From assembly GCF_026248825.1 (NCBI RefSeq), contig NZ_CP110973.1:1612001-1676000 (forward strand): 64,000 nucleotides of DNA. Reading direction: 5' to 3'. Under the pieces are notes generated by a model that worked only from the letters and a program-made list of their open reading frames with translations, did no database searches and was not told where the DNA came from. This document shows positions 26,549 through 34,717 of this stretch, one piece after another (position 1 is the first letter of the stretch; each line of letters begins with the position of its first letter). Position numbers and translations under genes: made by a program. This DNA comes from Larkinella insperata (GTDB taxonomy: Bacteria > Bacteroidota > Bacteroidia > Cytophagales > Spirosomataceae).

Positions 26549-27442
26549 ATGAAAAAGTTGGGTTCATATTGGCTTTCCGGTCAGATGATTGCAGCCGTGG
26601 CCCTGCTTTTAGGATTGGCCTGGAACGCCCAGGGCCAGGGACGGGTAACGGTTCAGGAACGTAATAAATCAAAGCAAACCACCGACGACGACGGATGGGG
26701 CCAGCCTTCGCCCCGTAAAAAAAGCCGCCAGACCGACAACCGGCAGCGGTCCCGCCGGGCAACGGAGCGGGTGTTTGAGCGGATTCAGGGCGAAGAAATT
26801 GATTACGCCCCCCCGCAAAAGCTGATCGAAATGAGTTTCCGGGTAGCCCCGTCGGTAACGTTCAACACGGCGGAAGGCTTTAATTCCTACGCCGGTTTCC
26901 GGCGAAACGGAGCCGCCATGCGCATGAGCCTCGGCCCCAGCATCGACTATTTCTTTTTCAAAGACCGGTATTCATTCAGCTCCGGACTGTGGTACACCAT
27001 CCACCGGTCGGGCTATCAGATTCCGGGTCAGTTTGGCCAGCCCATCTGGGACCCGGGTGCCAAACTTCAGCAGTCGTCCTACAATTTGCAGTATCTGCAG
27101 ATTCCGGCATCGGTGAAAATGTACGCCAACAACCTCTTTCCAAACGCCCGGTTTTACATCCAGACCGGTGGGCTGATCAACATTAAACTGGCCGAAAAAC
27201 CGCTTGATTCGGCCCATAACGCCCTGTTTCAGTACGCAGAAGATGGCGGCAACTACAGTCGGCAGTACAGCCGGGCCAGCCTGAGCCTGCTGCTCGGCAC
27301 GGGTATTCAATACCGCCTGAACCAGAGCCAAGCGCTGATCATGGGTGTTAGCTACCAACGGGGCCTGACCGACGTGGCCCGGGCCCGCGATCTGGTTTCG
27401 AAAAATCACGTGATTTCGCTGGATCTGGGGCTGAAGTTTTAA
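26549..27442 (+). CDS. Outer membrane beta-barrel protein
   Basis: A 297-residue exported protein. The ATG at 26549 gives a signal peptide (MKKLGSYW to about AQGQG). A charged, low-complexity stretch rich in Arg, Lys, Gln and Ser follows (about residues 30-75), and then about 210 residues of alternating beta strands, such as SLGPSIDYFFF, YSFSSGLWYTIHRSGY and NLQYLQIPASVKMYA, ending in LDLGLKF. This is the OMP_b-brl_2 (PorT-like) pattern of Bacteroidota. The final phenylalanine is the typical outer membrane signal. It is divergent from gldB, so a role in the envelope or gliding is possible but unproven. Not obviously PorT or SprT. Confidence 0.8.
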   Translation: MKKLGSYWLSGQMIAAVALLLGLAWNAQGQGRVTVQERNKSKQTTDDDGWGQPSPRKKSRQTDNRQRSRRATERVFERIQGEEIDYAPPQKLIEMSFRVAPSVTFNTAEGFNSYAGFRRNGAAMRMSLGPSIDYFFFKDRYSFSSGLWYTIHRSGYQIPGQFGQPIWDPGAKLQQSSYNLQYLQIPASVKMYANNLFPNARFYIQTGGLINIKLAEKPLDSAHNALFQYAEDGGNYSRQYSRASLSLLLGTGIQYRLNQSQALIMGVSYQRGLTDVARARDLVSKNHVISLDLGLKF

Positions 27443-27506
27443 CGACAAGACCGGTTTCTGGCCAAAAACCATTAAACTGCGCGCTCATTGGCTTAACCTG
27501 AGCGCC

Positions 27507-28406
27507 ATGCGGTACCTACCCCCTGCCTTCTTTCTCGTTCTGTTGCTTTTCAGCAGCCTCCGGGCCTTTTCGCAAACGGATGGCCAGCCTCTGTTTACGT
27601 TCGGCGTAATGACGGATGTGCAATACTGTGACTGCGACAACGCCGGAACCCGGCATTACCGCTCCTCGCTGCGCAAGCTGGGCGAAGCCGTGCAAACCTT
27701 CAATCAGGAAAAGGTGGCGTTTGTAACCCACCTGGGTGACTTCATTGACCGCGATTTCCGGAGCTACGACACCCTGAACACGATTGTCAAGCCCTTGAAC
27801 GCCCCGATCCGGCATGTGCTGGGCAATCATGATTTTTCGGTTCGTCAGGAAGAAATTGCCAGGGTACCGGCGACCCTCCAGTTGAAAGCACGGTATTATT
27901 CCTTTGCCCGGGCCAGCTGGCGGTTTATCGTCCTGGACGGCAACGACCTCAGTGTGTATGGAAACGTAACGACCAGCAAGGCCCACAAACAGGCCACCCG
28001 AACCCTCGAAAGCCTGAAAGCGCAGCAGGCCCCCAACGCCCAGCCCTGGAACGGCGGATTGGGTGATAAACAACTCAAATGGCTGGAGGGCGAATTAAAA
28101 TCGGCGGTCAGGAAAAGTGAAAAAGTGGTCGTTTTCTGCCATTTTCCGCTGGTCCCCGCCAACGACCAGCACAACCTGTGGAATCATCAGGCGGTGAAAG
28201 CCCTGCTGGAAAGCGTTCCGAACGTCCGGGCGTATTTCAACGGACATGCGCACCAGAGCAGCTACCATACCGACAAGGGCATTCATTACATTACGTTCCG
28301 GGGCATGGTTGAGCAGGAAGAAAACGGTTTTGCCCTTGTTGAGGTGTACAACGACCATTTAAAAATAGACGGGTACGGTGCCGAACCCGACCGGATTTTA
28401 AAGTAG
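27507..28406 (+). CDS. Secreted calcineurin-like phosphoesterase
   Basis: A 299-residue exported metallophosphoesterase with a signal peptide ending near AFSQ (residue 23). Metal-binding motifs are in order: VMTDVQYCD, HLGDFIDRD, VLGNHDFS, VVFCHFPL and FNGHAHQSSYH. The pattern and length resemble the manganese-dependent ADP-ribose/CDP-alcohol diphosphatases. The enzyme would split phosphate esters or diphosphates in the periplasm. It ends 24 bases from a convergent ABC ATPase gene. The substrate is inference from family resemblance. Confidence 0.87.
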   Translation: MRYLPPAFFLVLLLFSSLRAFSQTDGQPLFTFGVMTDVQYCDCDNAGTRHYRSSLRKLGEAVQTFNQEKVAFVTHLGDFIDRDFRSYDTLNTIVKPLNAPIRHVLGNHDFSVRQEEIARVPATLQLKARYYSFARASWRFIVLDGNDLSVYGNVTTSKAHKQATRTLESLKAQQAPNAQPWNGGLGDKQLKWLEGELKSAVRKSEKVVVFCHFPLVPANDQHNLWNHQAVKALLESVPNVRAYFNGHAHQSSYHTDKGIHYITFRGMVEQEENGFALVEVYNDHLKIDGYGAEPDRILK

Positions 28407-28430
28407 ACCGTTCTGAACACCCGGCCTCGC

Positions 28431-29099
28431 TCAGTGCATATACCCCAAATCCTTCAAATTTTGCTCCGGCGAGTCCAGCAAGATTGTTCGACCGCCCGCG
28501 TTGAGGTAGAAAACCGCATCGCTCAGATCGAGAACCTGACGGTATAAATGATCAGACAAAAGAATGCCCTTCTGCGCAGACTCCTGCCGGATGGTTTGCA
28601 GAACCTGCTCGATTTGAAGCGGCATCAGGTGTGAAAACGGTTCGTCCAGCAGCACAAATGCCGCATCGGATTTCAGCACCAGCAAAATCTCGGTCAGTCG
28701 CTTCTCCCCGCCCGACAATCGGCCAATTTTCTGATGCCTGAAGCTGTAAATCGTTGGGTACTCGTCGGCTAGTTCGTCTACAGAAATCCCGTACCACGCA
28801 AAAGCAGCCCGCACCGTTAAATCCGGTGGCACAAACGGATGCTGGGGCAAATACCGAATCAAACCGGGTTGTTGGTACGCCTTTTCTACGTAGTGCCCGT
28901 CGGCCCGCACCGATTGAGTTTCAGTCGGCATTAGTCCCATAATGCTTTTTAACAACGCGGACTTCCCGCACCCGTTCCGGCCCAGCAATCCGGTTATCCG
29001 GCCAACCTGCAACCGGACATAAACGCTCTGCAGGATTTTGCGCCCGCCAAATTGCAGCCAGATACCGTCGGCTTCCAGAACAGTCGGTGGTGGAGTCAT
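28431..29099 (-). CDS. ABC transporter ATP-binding protein
   Basis: A 222-residue stand-alone ATPase. Walker A is GRNGCGKSALL, the Q-loop is PQH, the signature is LSGGEKR, Walker B is FVLLDEP and the H-loop is LLSDH. The sequence is nearest the LptB and branched-chain amino acid type of small ATPases but is divergent. Its ATG overlaps the stop of the preceding 108-residue membrane protein gene by four bases (29096-29099), so the two are translated together. No large permease is encoded nearby, which suggests either a minimal transporter or a membrane-tethered ATPase with another role. Confidence 0.9.
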   Translation of the reverse strand: MTPPPTVLEADGIWLQFGGRKILQSVYVRLQVGRITGLLGRNGCGKSALLKSIMGLMPTETQSVRADGHYVEKAYQQPGLIRYLPQHPFVPPDLTVRAAFAWYGISVDELADEYPTIYSFRHQKIGRLSGGEKRLTEILLVLKSDAAFVLLDEPFSHLMPLQIEQVLQTIRQESAQKGILLSDHLYRQVLDLSDAVFYLNAGGRTILLDSPEQNLKDLGYMH

Positions 29100-29422
29100 A
29101 ATACAAGCAGCAGGTGACGGATGCCGAAAATCAGGAGGAGAGCGATCAGCGAATCGAGTACAAAAGCCCCGCCAAACAGGGCGGCTTCCGATAAGCCCAA
29201 ATTGTGGTAAAACCAGAACTGCGCCCGGTAATTCCGGCGAATCAGGTACCAGACAGCACCTTCCGAAAGCAGTTTAAACCACCAAAAATACACGAAGAAC
29301 AGCGGGAAATAGCAGACCATCTTATTCAGGCTCACACCAATTAATCCCAGCGTGACGGCGTTGCTGAACAGCCAGAAGGTCCGGTAGAAAAGAACGATTG
29401 CCCGTAGTTTCAGGTAACGCAT
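29096..29422 (-). CDS. Small four-helix membrane protein paired with ABC ATPase
   Basis: A 108-residue protein with three or four hydrophobic helices, near residues 8-28, 34-50, and 75-106. It has many aromatic residues (FFVYFWWF, WFYH). No family is recognised. It begins at ATG 29422 and overlaps the following ABC ATPase by four bases. It may be the membrane partner of that ATPase. At this size it is much smaller than any normal ABC permease, so the complex would have to oligomerise or recruit another subunit. Confidence 0.7.
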   Translation of the reverse strand: MRYLKLRAIVLFYRTFWLFSNAVTLGLIGVSLNKMVCYFPLFFVYFWWFKLLSEGAVWYLIRRNYRAQFWFYHNLGLSEAALFGGAFVLDSLIALLLIFGIRHLLLVL

Positions 29423-29589
29423 AAGCGGCCATTTCCGGTCAAAATAAGTCGATCCGGCCGGAAACAGAAACGGTTAACAAACTTTAACAACCCGTGAAAT
29501 GACCGCTCGCGAAATCGCCGGCAAAAGAGCTGACGGCTGTCTGTTTTTTGCAAGACAAATGTCTTATTTTGCCGTAAACCTCCTTTCCC

Positions 29590-31446
29590 ATGAAGCCGTC
29601 CGCCCGATTGCTTGCGTTGCCTGTTTTTGAACTCATTTTTGCGTGCGCGTTTGTCCTGTGCGCATTATTTTCGCACGCCCAGACCAGCGTTCCCGAAACG
29701 CGTTACGACCGACGGGAGGTTCTCATAACCATGCGCGACGGCGTCCGGCTGAATACCGTTATTTTTACGCCCAAGACCGCCGGCAAACCGCTCCCGTTTT
29801 TGTTTCGGCGAACTCCCTACGGCGTTAGCAAGGCTCCCTTTCCCGATCAGTCCTCCTACACCCAGTTTATGGCCGACGAGGGATACATCTTCGTGGCGCA
29901 GGACATCCGCGGGCGTTACAAGTCGGAGGGGACGTTTGAAATGCAGCGGTTTTCGCGCAATCCGGCGGACCCCAAGGCCATCGACGAAAGCACAGATACG
30001 TACGATACAATTGAATGGCTCCTGAAAACCATTCCTAACAACAACGGGAACGTGGGCATGTACGGCACGTCCTACGATGCCTGGACGAGCGTGATGGGGG
30101 CCCTGGATCCGCATCCGGCCCTGAAAGCCATTTCGGAACATGCCACCCCCGCCGATATGTGGATTGGGGACGATTTTCACCACCAGGGTGCTTTCCGGCT
30201 GAGCTACGGCTTTGAGTACGCATTTATGGAAGAAGCCGCCAAAACCGATACGCTGTTTCCCTTCAGCACTTACGATACTTACGATTGGTATTTGAAACTC
30301 GGTTCGCTGGCCAATGTCAATAAAAAACATTTTCTGGGCAAACTACCGGCCTGGAACGACTTCGCCAAACACCCCAATTACGATCAGTTCTGGCAGAAAC
30401 AGGCCCTCGCGGCCCGGCTCGGCCGACCCAAAGTGGCGATTCAGCATGTGGCGGGCTGGTGGGATCAGGAGGATTTTTACGGACCGATCAAAGCGTACCA
30501 AATCTGGGAGAAAGGCGACGCTAAACAGCAGAACCACCTGATCGTTGGTCCCTGGAACCACGGCGGCTGGGCGCGGGGTGACGGTCGGAAGCTGGGCAAC
30601 ATCAGTTTTGACACCACTACGTCCCTCACCTTCCGGCAGTCTATGCTGGCACCCTGGTTTGCGTACCACCTGAAAGGGAAAGGCGACGGTAAGTTTGCGG
30701 AAGTGACCACCTTTCAGACCGGTACGAACCGGTGGAAAACCTATTCGCAATGGCCGCCCACCAGTGCCGTTAAGCGAAATCTGTATTTCAGGGCCAACGG
30801 ACGGCTTTCCTTTGACAAACCGACCGACGCATCGGGCGCCGACCGTTACGTGTCGGATCCGGCTCATCCGGTTCCTTACCGCCCCCGGCCCATTGAAGAA
30901 ACCTACGGTCCGGGATCGCGCTGGTACACCTGGCTGACGGAAGATCAGCGGTTTGTGCACAACCGACCGGATGTGCTGACGTGGGAAACCGAGCCACTGA
31001 CGGAAGAGGTGACGGTGACCGGTACCTTGCTGGCCAGGCTGTTTGCGGCCACAACCGGCAGTGATGCCGACTGGGTGGTTAAGTTGATTGACGTATATCC
31101 GGAACGCTACCCGAAAGAACCGCACATGGCGGGGTATCAGTTTATGGTGGCCAATGATGTGCTGAGGGGGCGGTTTCACCGGAGCTTCGAGAAGCCGCAG
31201 CCTTTACAACCCAACAAAACTGAACGATTTACCATTGATCTGCACTCCCTCGACCACGTGTTCCGAAAAGGCCACCGGATTATGGTGCAGGTGCAGAGTA
31301 CCTGGTTTCCGATCATTGACCGCAACCCGCAACGCTACGTTCCGAACATTTTTGAAGCAGCCGACGCCGATTTTCAGAAAGCCACCCACACCATCTTTCG
31401 GTCAGCGGCCCATCCATCACATCTGGAATTAAATATCGTAGATTAA
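29590..31446 (+). CDS. CocE/NonD family hydrolase (alpha-amino acid ester hydrolase-like)
   Basis: A 618-residue exported hydrolase of the S15 clan with a signal peptide ending at SHAQ (residue 31). The nucleophile is Ser161 in GTSYDAW. The acid lies in GWWDQEDFYG, and the QED sequence is typical of alpha-amino acid ester hydrolases. The histidine is in VGPWNHGGW. A C-terminal jelly-roll domain follows. The family hydrolyses or transfers acyl groups of alpha-amino esters and beta-lactams, or cleaves X-Pro peptides. Here it is a single gene, with TATTTTG (29565-29571) just upstream as a possible -7 element. The natural substrate is unknown; dipeptide ester hydrolysis is the best guess. Confidence 0.9.
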   Translation: MKPSARLLALPVFELIFACAFVLCALFSHAQTSVPETRYDRREVLITMRDGVRLNTVIFTPKTAGKPLPFLFRRTPYGVSKAPFPDQSSYTQFMADEGYIFVAQDIRGRYKSEGTFEMQRFSRNPADPKAIDESTDTYDTIEWLLKTIPNNNGNVGMYGTSYDAWTSVMGALDPHPALKAISEHATPADMWIGDDFHHQGAFRLSYGFEYAFMEEAAKTDTLFPFSTYDTYDWYLKLGSLANVNKKHFLGKLPAWNDFAKHPNYDQFWQKQALAARLGRPKVAIQHVAGWWDQEDFYGPIKAYQIWEKGDAKQQNHLIVGPWNHGGWARGDGRKLGNISFDTTTSLTFRQSMLAPWFAYHLKGKGDGKFAEVTTFQTGTNRWKTYSQWPPTSAVKRNLYFRANGRLSFDKPTDASGADRYVSDPAHPVPYRPRPIEETYGPGSRWYTWLTEDQRFVHNRPDVLTWETEPLTEEVTVTGTLLARLFAATTGSDADWVVKLIDVYPERYPKEPHMAGYQFMVANDVLRGRFHRSFEKPQPLQPNKTERFTIDLHSLDHVFRKGHRIMVQVQSTWFPIIDRNPQRYVPNIFEAADADFQKATHTIFRSAAHPSHLELNIVD

Positions 31447-31458
31447 CCATACTTTTTG

Positions 31459-31466
31459 TAAATTTG
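31459..31466 (+). promoter_or_regulatory. Possible promoter -7 element for the TonB_C protein
   Basis: TAAATTTG matches TAnnTTTG, 22 bases before the ATG at 31489 and just after the previous stop. No clear -33 element. Confidence 0.4.
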
Positions 31467-31488
31467 GTACAACTATCCCCCAGAACTC

Positions 31489-32937
31489 ATGAAACATGTT
31501 TTATGCGTCCTATTCCTGCTGATCACAGCCTTTTCGGCATCGGCCCAGACGATCTACAAAGATTATGAGGTGGATTCGGCGGCCCGGCCTGTTGGCGGCT
31601 TGCCCTTGCTGGAAAAATTTATTGCGGCCAACCGGCGAATGCCCTACGCGGCCGAAGTGGAACGCACAAAAGGAATTGTCATTGTCTCGGCGGTGGTTGA
31701 ACCCAACGGCACGGTTTCGGAGGTCAAGACGATCCGCAGCCTCCGGCCCGACTGCGACCGCGAAGCCGTTCGGGTAGTGGGTGCATTCCACGCCTGGAAA
31801 CCAGCCCTGAAAGACGGCCAACCCGTACGGCAATCCTTTACTTACCCCATCCGGTTTGCTCCAACGCTCAATCAGCAAAGCGAGCCGGGGGCCATTACAA
31901 CCTATTTCTCCAAAGAAGGCAACCAGATTGGAGAAGAAGCGCAGGCTGCCTTCAAACTGACCACTCCGGTCGATACCGCCGGACTGCCCAATGGCAACCC
32001 CGTTCTTTCGAAACGCGAAGGATCGAAATGGCAGAGGGCCGTTGAAAACAAGTTTGAGAAAAAGCCGTTCGTGCACTCCAATACCGACGATCCATCACTG
32101 CAGGATTCGCTCCAGGGATATCAACTGGTCATCAAAGACCCAATTTTTCAGTCCTGGAACGGCGTTATTTATTCGCTGTATCCAGACGGAACGCTGATGG
32201 CTCGCCAACATTTCGTAGACGGCAAAGAAGTTGGCGAGTCGGTCTATTATTATAAAAACGGTTTGGTCAAGCGGCTAGAAGAACGGTTGCAGGAGGGAAA
32301 AACCCAGGAATGGGCGTGGTACCCGAACGGCCAGATGCAACAGATCTTGGTGCGAACAACCACCGTCGCCAAACCTGAAGAAATGGAGTTGCTCGCTCAA
32401 TGGGATGCCAAAGGCAATCCGTTGGTCAAGAACGGAAACGGTACGGCCCGTTTCCGGTCGAAACACAATCATCAGTGGGTTACGGAAACCGGAACCATCA
32501 AAGAGGGTCGCAAAGAAGGCATTTGGTATGGACGGCTTGATAACGGTTCGTTATCCTACCGGGAAACCTACCAGCAAGGCGAGTGCTCATCCGGCGTGGC
32601 TTATTACGATACCGATTCGGTAACTTACAAAAATGCCTGGCAAAACCCCGAGTTCAAAGGAGGAATGCAGGGGCTGGGCAACTTCCTGTCCACGAACATT
32701 CATTACCCGGAGGAAGCCGCCCGGGCCAACATCGAGGGAAAGGTTTTTGTCAGCTTCGTGGTCTGCGAAGACGGTTCGCTCTGTGATTACGAAGTGCTCC
32801 GAAGCGTTCACCCCGTCGTGGACAGGGAAGCGCTCCGGGTCGTGAAGGCATCCAACGGGAAGTGGAAACCGGGCTCGATCAGAGGCCGCAAGGTACGGGT
32901 CAAATACAATCTCCCCCTTAATTTCCAACTCCAGTAA
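31489..32937 (+). CDS. Exported protein with two TonB C-terminal domains and MORN-like repeats
   Basis: A 482-residue protein with a cleavable-looking signal peptide (to SASAQ, residue 20). Residues about 40-125 and 400-482 both look like TonB_C domains: compare KGIVIVSAVVEPNGTVSEVK with GKVFVSFVVCEDGSLCDYE, each followed by DREAVRVV or DREALRVV and WKP. Between them are several YPDG/YPNG repeats (YSLYPDGTLM, YYYKNG, WYPNGQMQQ), the MORN-variant or toxin_15-like repeats common in Bacteroidota. There is no TM anchor apart from the signal sequence and no ExbBD nearby, so it is not a standard TonB. It may work at the periplasmic face of outer membrane receptors. Function unknown. Confidence 0.8.
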   Translation: MKHVLCVLFLLITAFSASAQTIYKDYEVDSAARPVGGLPLLEKFIAANRRMPYAAEVERTKGIVIVSAVVEPNGTVSEVKTIRSLRPDCDREAVRVVGAFHAWKPALKDGQPVRQSFTYPIRFAPTLNQQSEPGAITTYFSKEGNQIGEEAQAAFKLTTPVDTAGLPNGNPVLSKREGSKWQRAVENKFEKKPFVHSNTDDPSLQDSLQGYQLVIKDPIFQSWNGVIYSLYPDGTLMARQHFVDGKEVGESVYYYKNGLVKRLEERLQEGKTQEWAWYPNGQMQQILVRTTTVAKPEEMELLAQWDAKGNPLVKNGNGTARFRSKHNHQWVTETGTIKEGRKEGIWYGRLDNGSLSYRETYQQGECSSGVAYYDTDSVTYKNAWQNPEFKGGMQGLGNFLSTNIHYPEEAARANIEGKVFVSFVVCEDGSLCDYEVLRSVHPVVDREALRVVKASNGKWKPGSIRGRKVRVKYNLPLNFQLQ

Positions 32938-32955
32938 GACGAACGGCGGAGGCTA

Positions 32956-33861
32956 TCAATCCGGCACCCCCAGAAAGCTCAGCGCTCCTTCGTGGATCAT
33001 CACCCGAATGTCGCGGGGCTTTTTGGATTTAATCAACTGATCATCCAGGTGCATTTCGACTCCGTCCCACTTCAGCCGAATGGTACGGCCTTTCAGGGCG
33101 GTTCCCCAGTAATCGCCCTCGATCCCGTTGAGCCGGTTCTGTACATACGTTACCAACCCCATTCGCTGGCTTTCCGAAACCAGCACCACTTCAAATTGAC
33201 TATCGCCCGGATCAGCAGCCGGGGCCAGCACCAGATTCGGACCGATGGAGCGCGTATTCATCACCTCCACCAGCAGGTAGTTACCCGAATAATCGATACC
33301 GTCCACGTTGATTCGACAAGGACGAGCCTCGTAGGATTGCACAATATCGGCCAGTACATCCAGCGCCACGTTCATTTTTTCTTCCGGCGTATCCGTCGAT
33401 TTTTCCTGCTGATCTTTCATTTTTCTCATGAGCGCAGGAAAAACCCCATAACCCATACTTTCCAGGAAAAACTGCCGTTTGGGCAACCCCTCCACCAGTC
33501 CCACGTCAAACCGTTTCCGCCGATCCGCTTTCCAGCTCTCCACAATAGGCTCCGGACGGTCGGTAGGAATGTTCAGCGCTCCGGCGATGTTGTTGGCTGT
33601 TCCGCTTGGCAGCAAGGCAATCGGATACGGCTTTTCAATCAGTTTACGATTCAACAAGTGTTTGGCGACTCGGCGAACCGTACCGTCTCCGCCGGCCACC
33701 ACCAGAAAATCAACATCGGACTTCAATTCCTTCCAGTCACCCTTTTTGGTTGAAGCATAGCGGCAGTCAAAACCCTCCGATTTAATGAGGTCCACCAGTT
33801 CTTTTTTAGAATGGTCTTCGTCGCCAGCACCGGGGTTATGCAAGAGTTGGGCAATCTTCAT
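32956..33861 (-). CDS. Diacylglycerol/lipid kinase family protein
   Basis: A 301-residue protein of the DAGK_cat family (YegS/DgkB-like). It starts with MKIAQLLHNPGAGDEDHS and has the nucleotide-binding motif VVAGGDGTVRRVAKHL and LLPSGTANNIAGAL, both complete. Members phosphorylate diacylglycerol, sphingosine-type lipids or similar at the membrane surface. The ATG at 33861 was chosen over an in-frame TTG at 33870. It is convergent with the TonB_C gene and divergent from surE. No membrane helix. Which lipid it acts on is not visible; Bacteroidota make sphingolipids, so a sphingoid substrate is possible. Confidence 0.87.
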   Translation of the reverse strand: MKIAQLLHNPGAGDEDHSKKELVDLIKSEGFDCRYASTKKGDWKELKSDVDFLVVAGGDGTVRRVAKHLLNRKLIEKPYPIALLPSGTANNIAGALNIPTDRPEPIVESWKADRRKRFDVGLVEGLPKRQFFLESMGYGVFPALMRKMKDQQEKSTDTPEEKMNVALDVLADIVQSYEARPCRINVDGIDYSGNYLLVEVMNTRSIGPNLVLAPAADPGDSQFEVVLVSESQRMGLVTYVQNRLNGIEGDYWGTALKGRTIRLKWDGVEMHLDDQLIKSKKPRDIRVMIHEGALSFLGVPD

Positions 33862-33937
33862 AGCGTTCAAGATAGTGATCTTATAAACATCATCGGGGGT
33901 TTTTCTGTTGGAATACTAAGACAAAAACGCCCATACC

Positions 33938-34678
33938 ATGAGAATTTTAATCACCAACGATGACGGTATTTACAGTCCGGGTATTGCGGCCCTGGCCCGA
34001 ATTGCTTCCCGGTTTGGCGAAGTTCGCGTGGTCGCGCCCGATGTGGAGCAGTCGTCTATGGGGCACGCCGTAACCCATTCACGACCGCTTTCCTACCGCA
34101 CATCCCCGATCAAGTTTGAAGGAATTGAGGCTTATCGTGTCAACGGTACCCCCGCTGACTGCGTTGCTCTGGGAAGTCATATCGGCGGGCAGACCGACGT
34201 TGTGTTGTCAGGAATAAACATGGGACCTAACCTGGGAAATTCCATGTGGCACTCCGGAACGCTGGCGGCCGCCAAGCAGGCCGTTCTCCTCGGTATCAAA
34301 GGAATTGCTTTTAGCACGCCCGTGGGCAAAACCGAGCCGGATTTTGACGCCCTGCAGCCGTATGTCGAAAAAACCCTGGAATTGTTGCTGAAAGACCCGG
34401 AACTGGCGCTCTACAACGTCAATCTTCCTCCCAATCCAACCGACATCCGGTGGACCCGCCAATCGGTTCGGCTGTACGATGGAACGGTTATCCCCGGTAT
34501 GGACCCGCTGGGCCGGAAGCATTACTGGTTTACCGTCACTCCGCTGGAACCGGCGGAAGAAGGGACGGATCGCTGGGCGGTAGAGAATGGCTTTGTGTCA
34601 ATTACCCCCTTGCGGCTGGATTTGACCGACGAAACGGCCCTTCAGAAAGCGCTCGAACAACAACCGATTACACCATAA
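33938..34678 (+). CDS. surE: 5'/3'-nucleotidase SurE
   Basis: A 246-residue SurE survival protein. The metal-binding N-terminus ITNDDGIYSPGI has the paired aspartates, followed by VVAPDVEQSSMGHAVT, a VNGTPADCV block and SGINMGPNLG. The enzyme removes phosphate from nucleoside 5'- and 3'-monophosphates and acts on short polyphosphate; it is important in stationary phase. The gene has a strong terminator shared with serS and lies 76 bases from the divergent lipid kinase gene. Length is normal. Confidence 0.96.
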   Translation: MRILITNDDGIYSPGIAALARIASRFGEVRVVAPDVEQSSMGHAVTHSRPLSYRTSPIKFEGIEAYRVNGTPADCVALGSHIGGQTDVVLSGINMGPNLGNSMWHSGTLAAAKQAVLLGIKGIAFSTPVGKTEPDFDALQPYVEKTLELLLKDPELALYNVNLPPNPTDIRWTRQSVRLYDGTVIPGMDPLGRKHYWFTVTPLEPAEEGTDRWAVENGFVSITPLRLDLTDETALQKALEQQPITP

Positions 34679-34684
34679 GTCATT

Positions 34685-34717
34685 AAAAAAGCTCCCGGCG
34701 AAACCGGGAGCTTTTTT
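34685..34717. terminator. Bidirectional terminator between surE and serS
   Basis: AAAAAAGCTCCCGG and CCGGGAGCTTTTTT form a perfect 14-bp stem with a 5-base loop. A- and T-runs on the two sides make it work for both convergent genes. It overlaps the serS stop codon. Confidence 0.95.
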
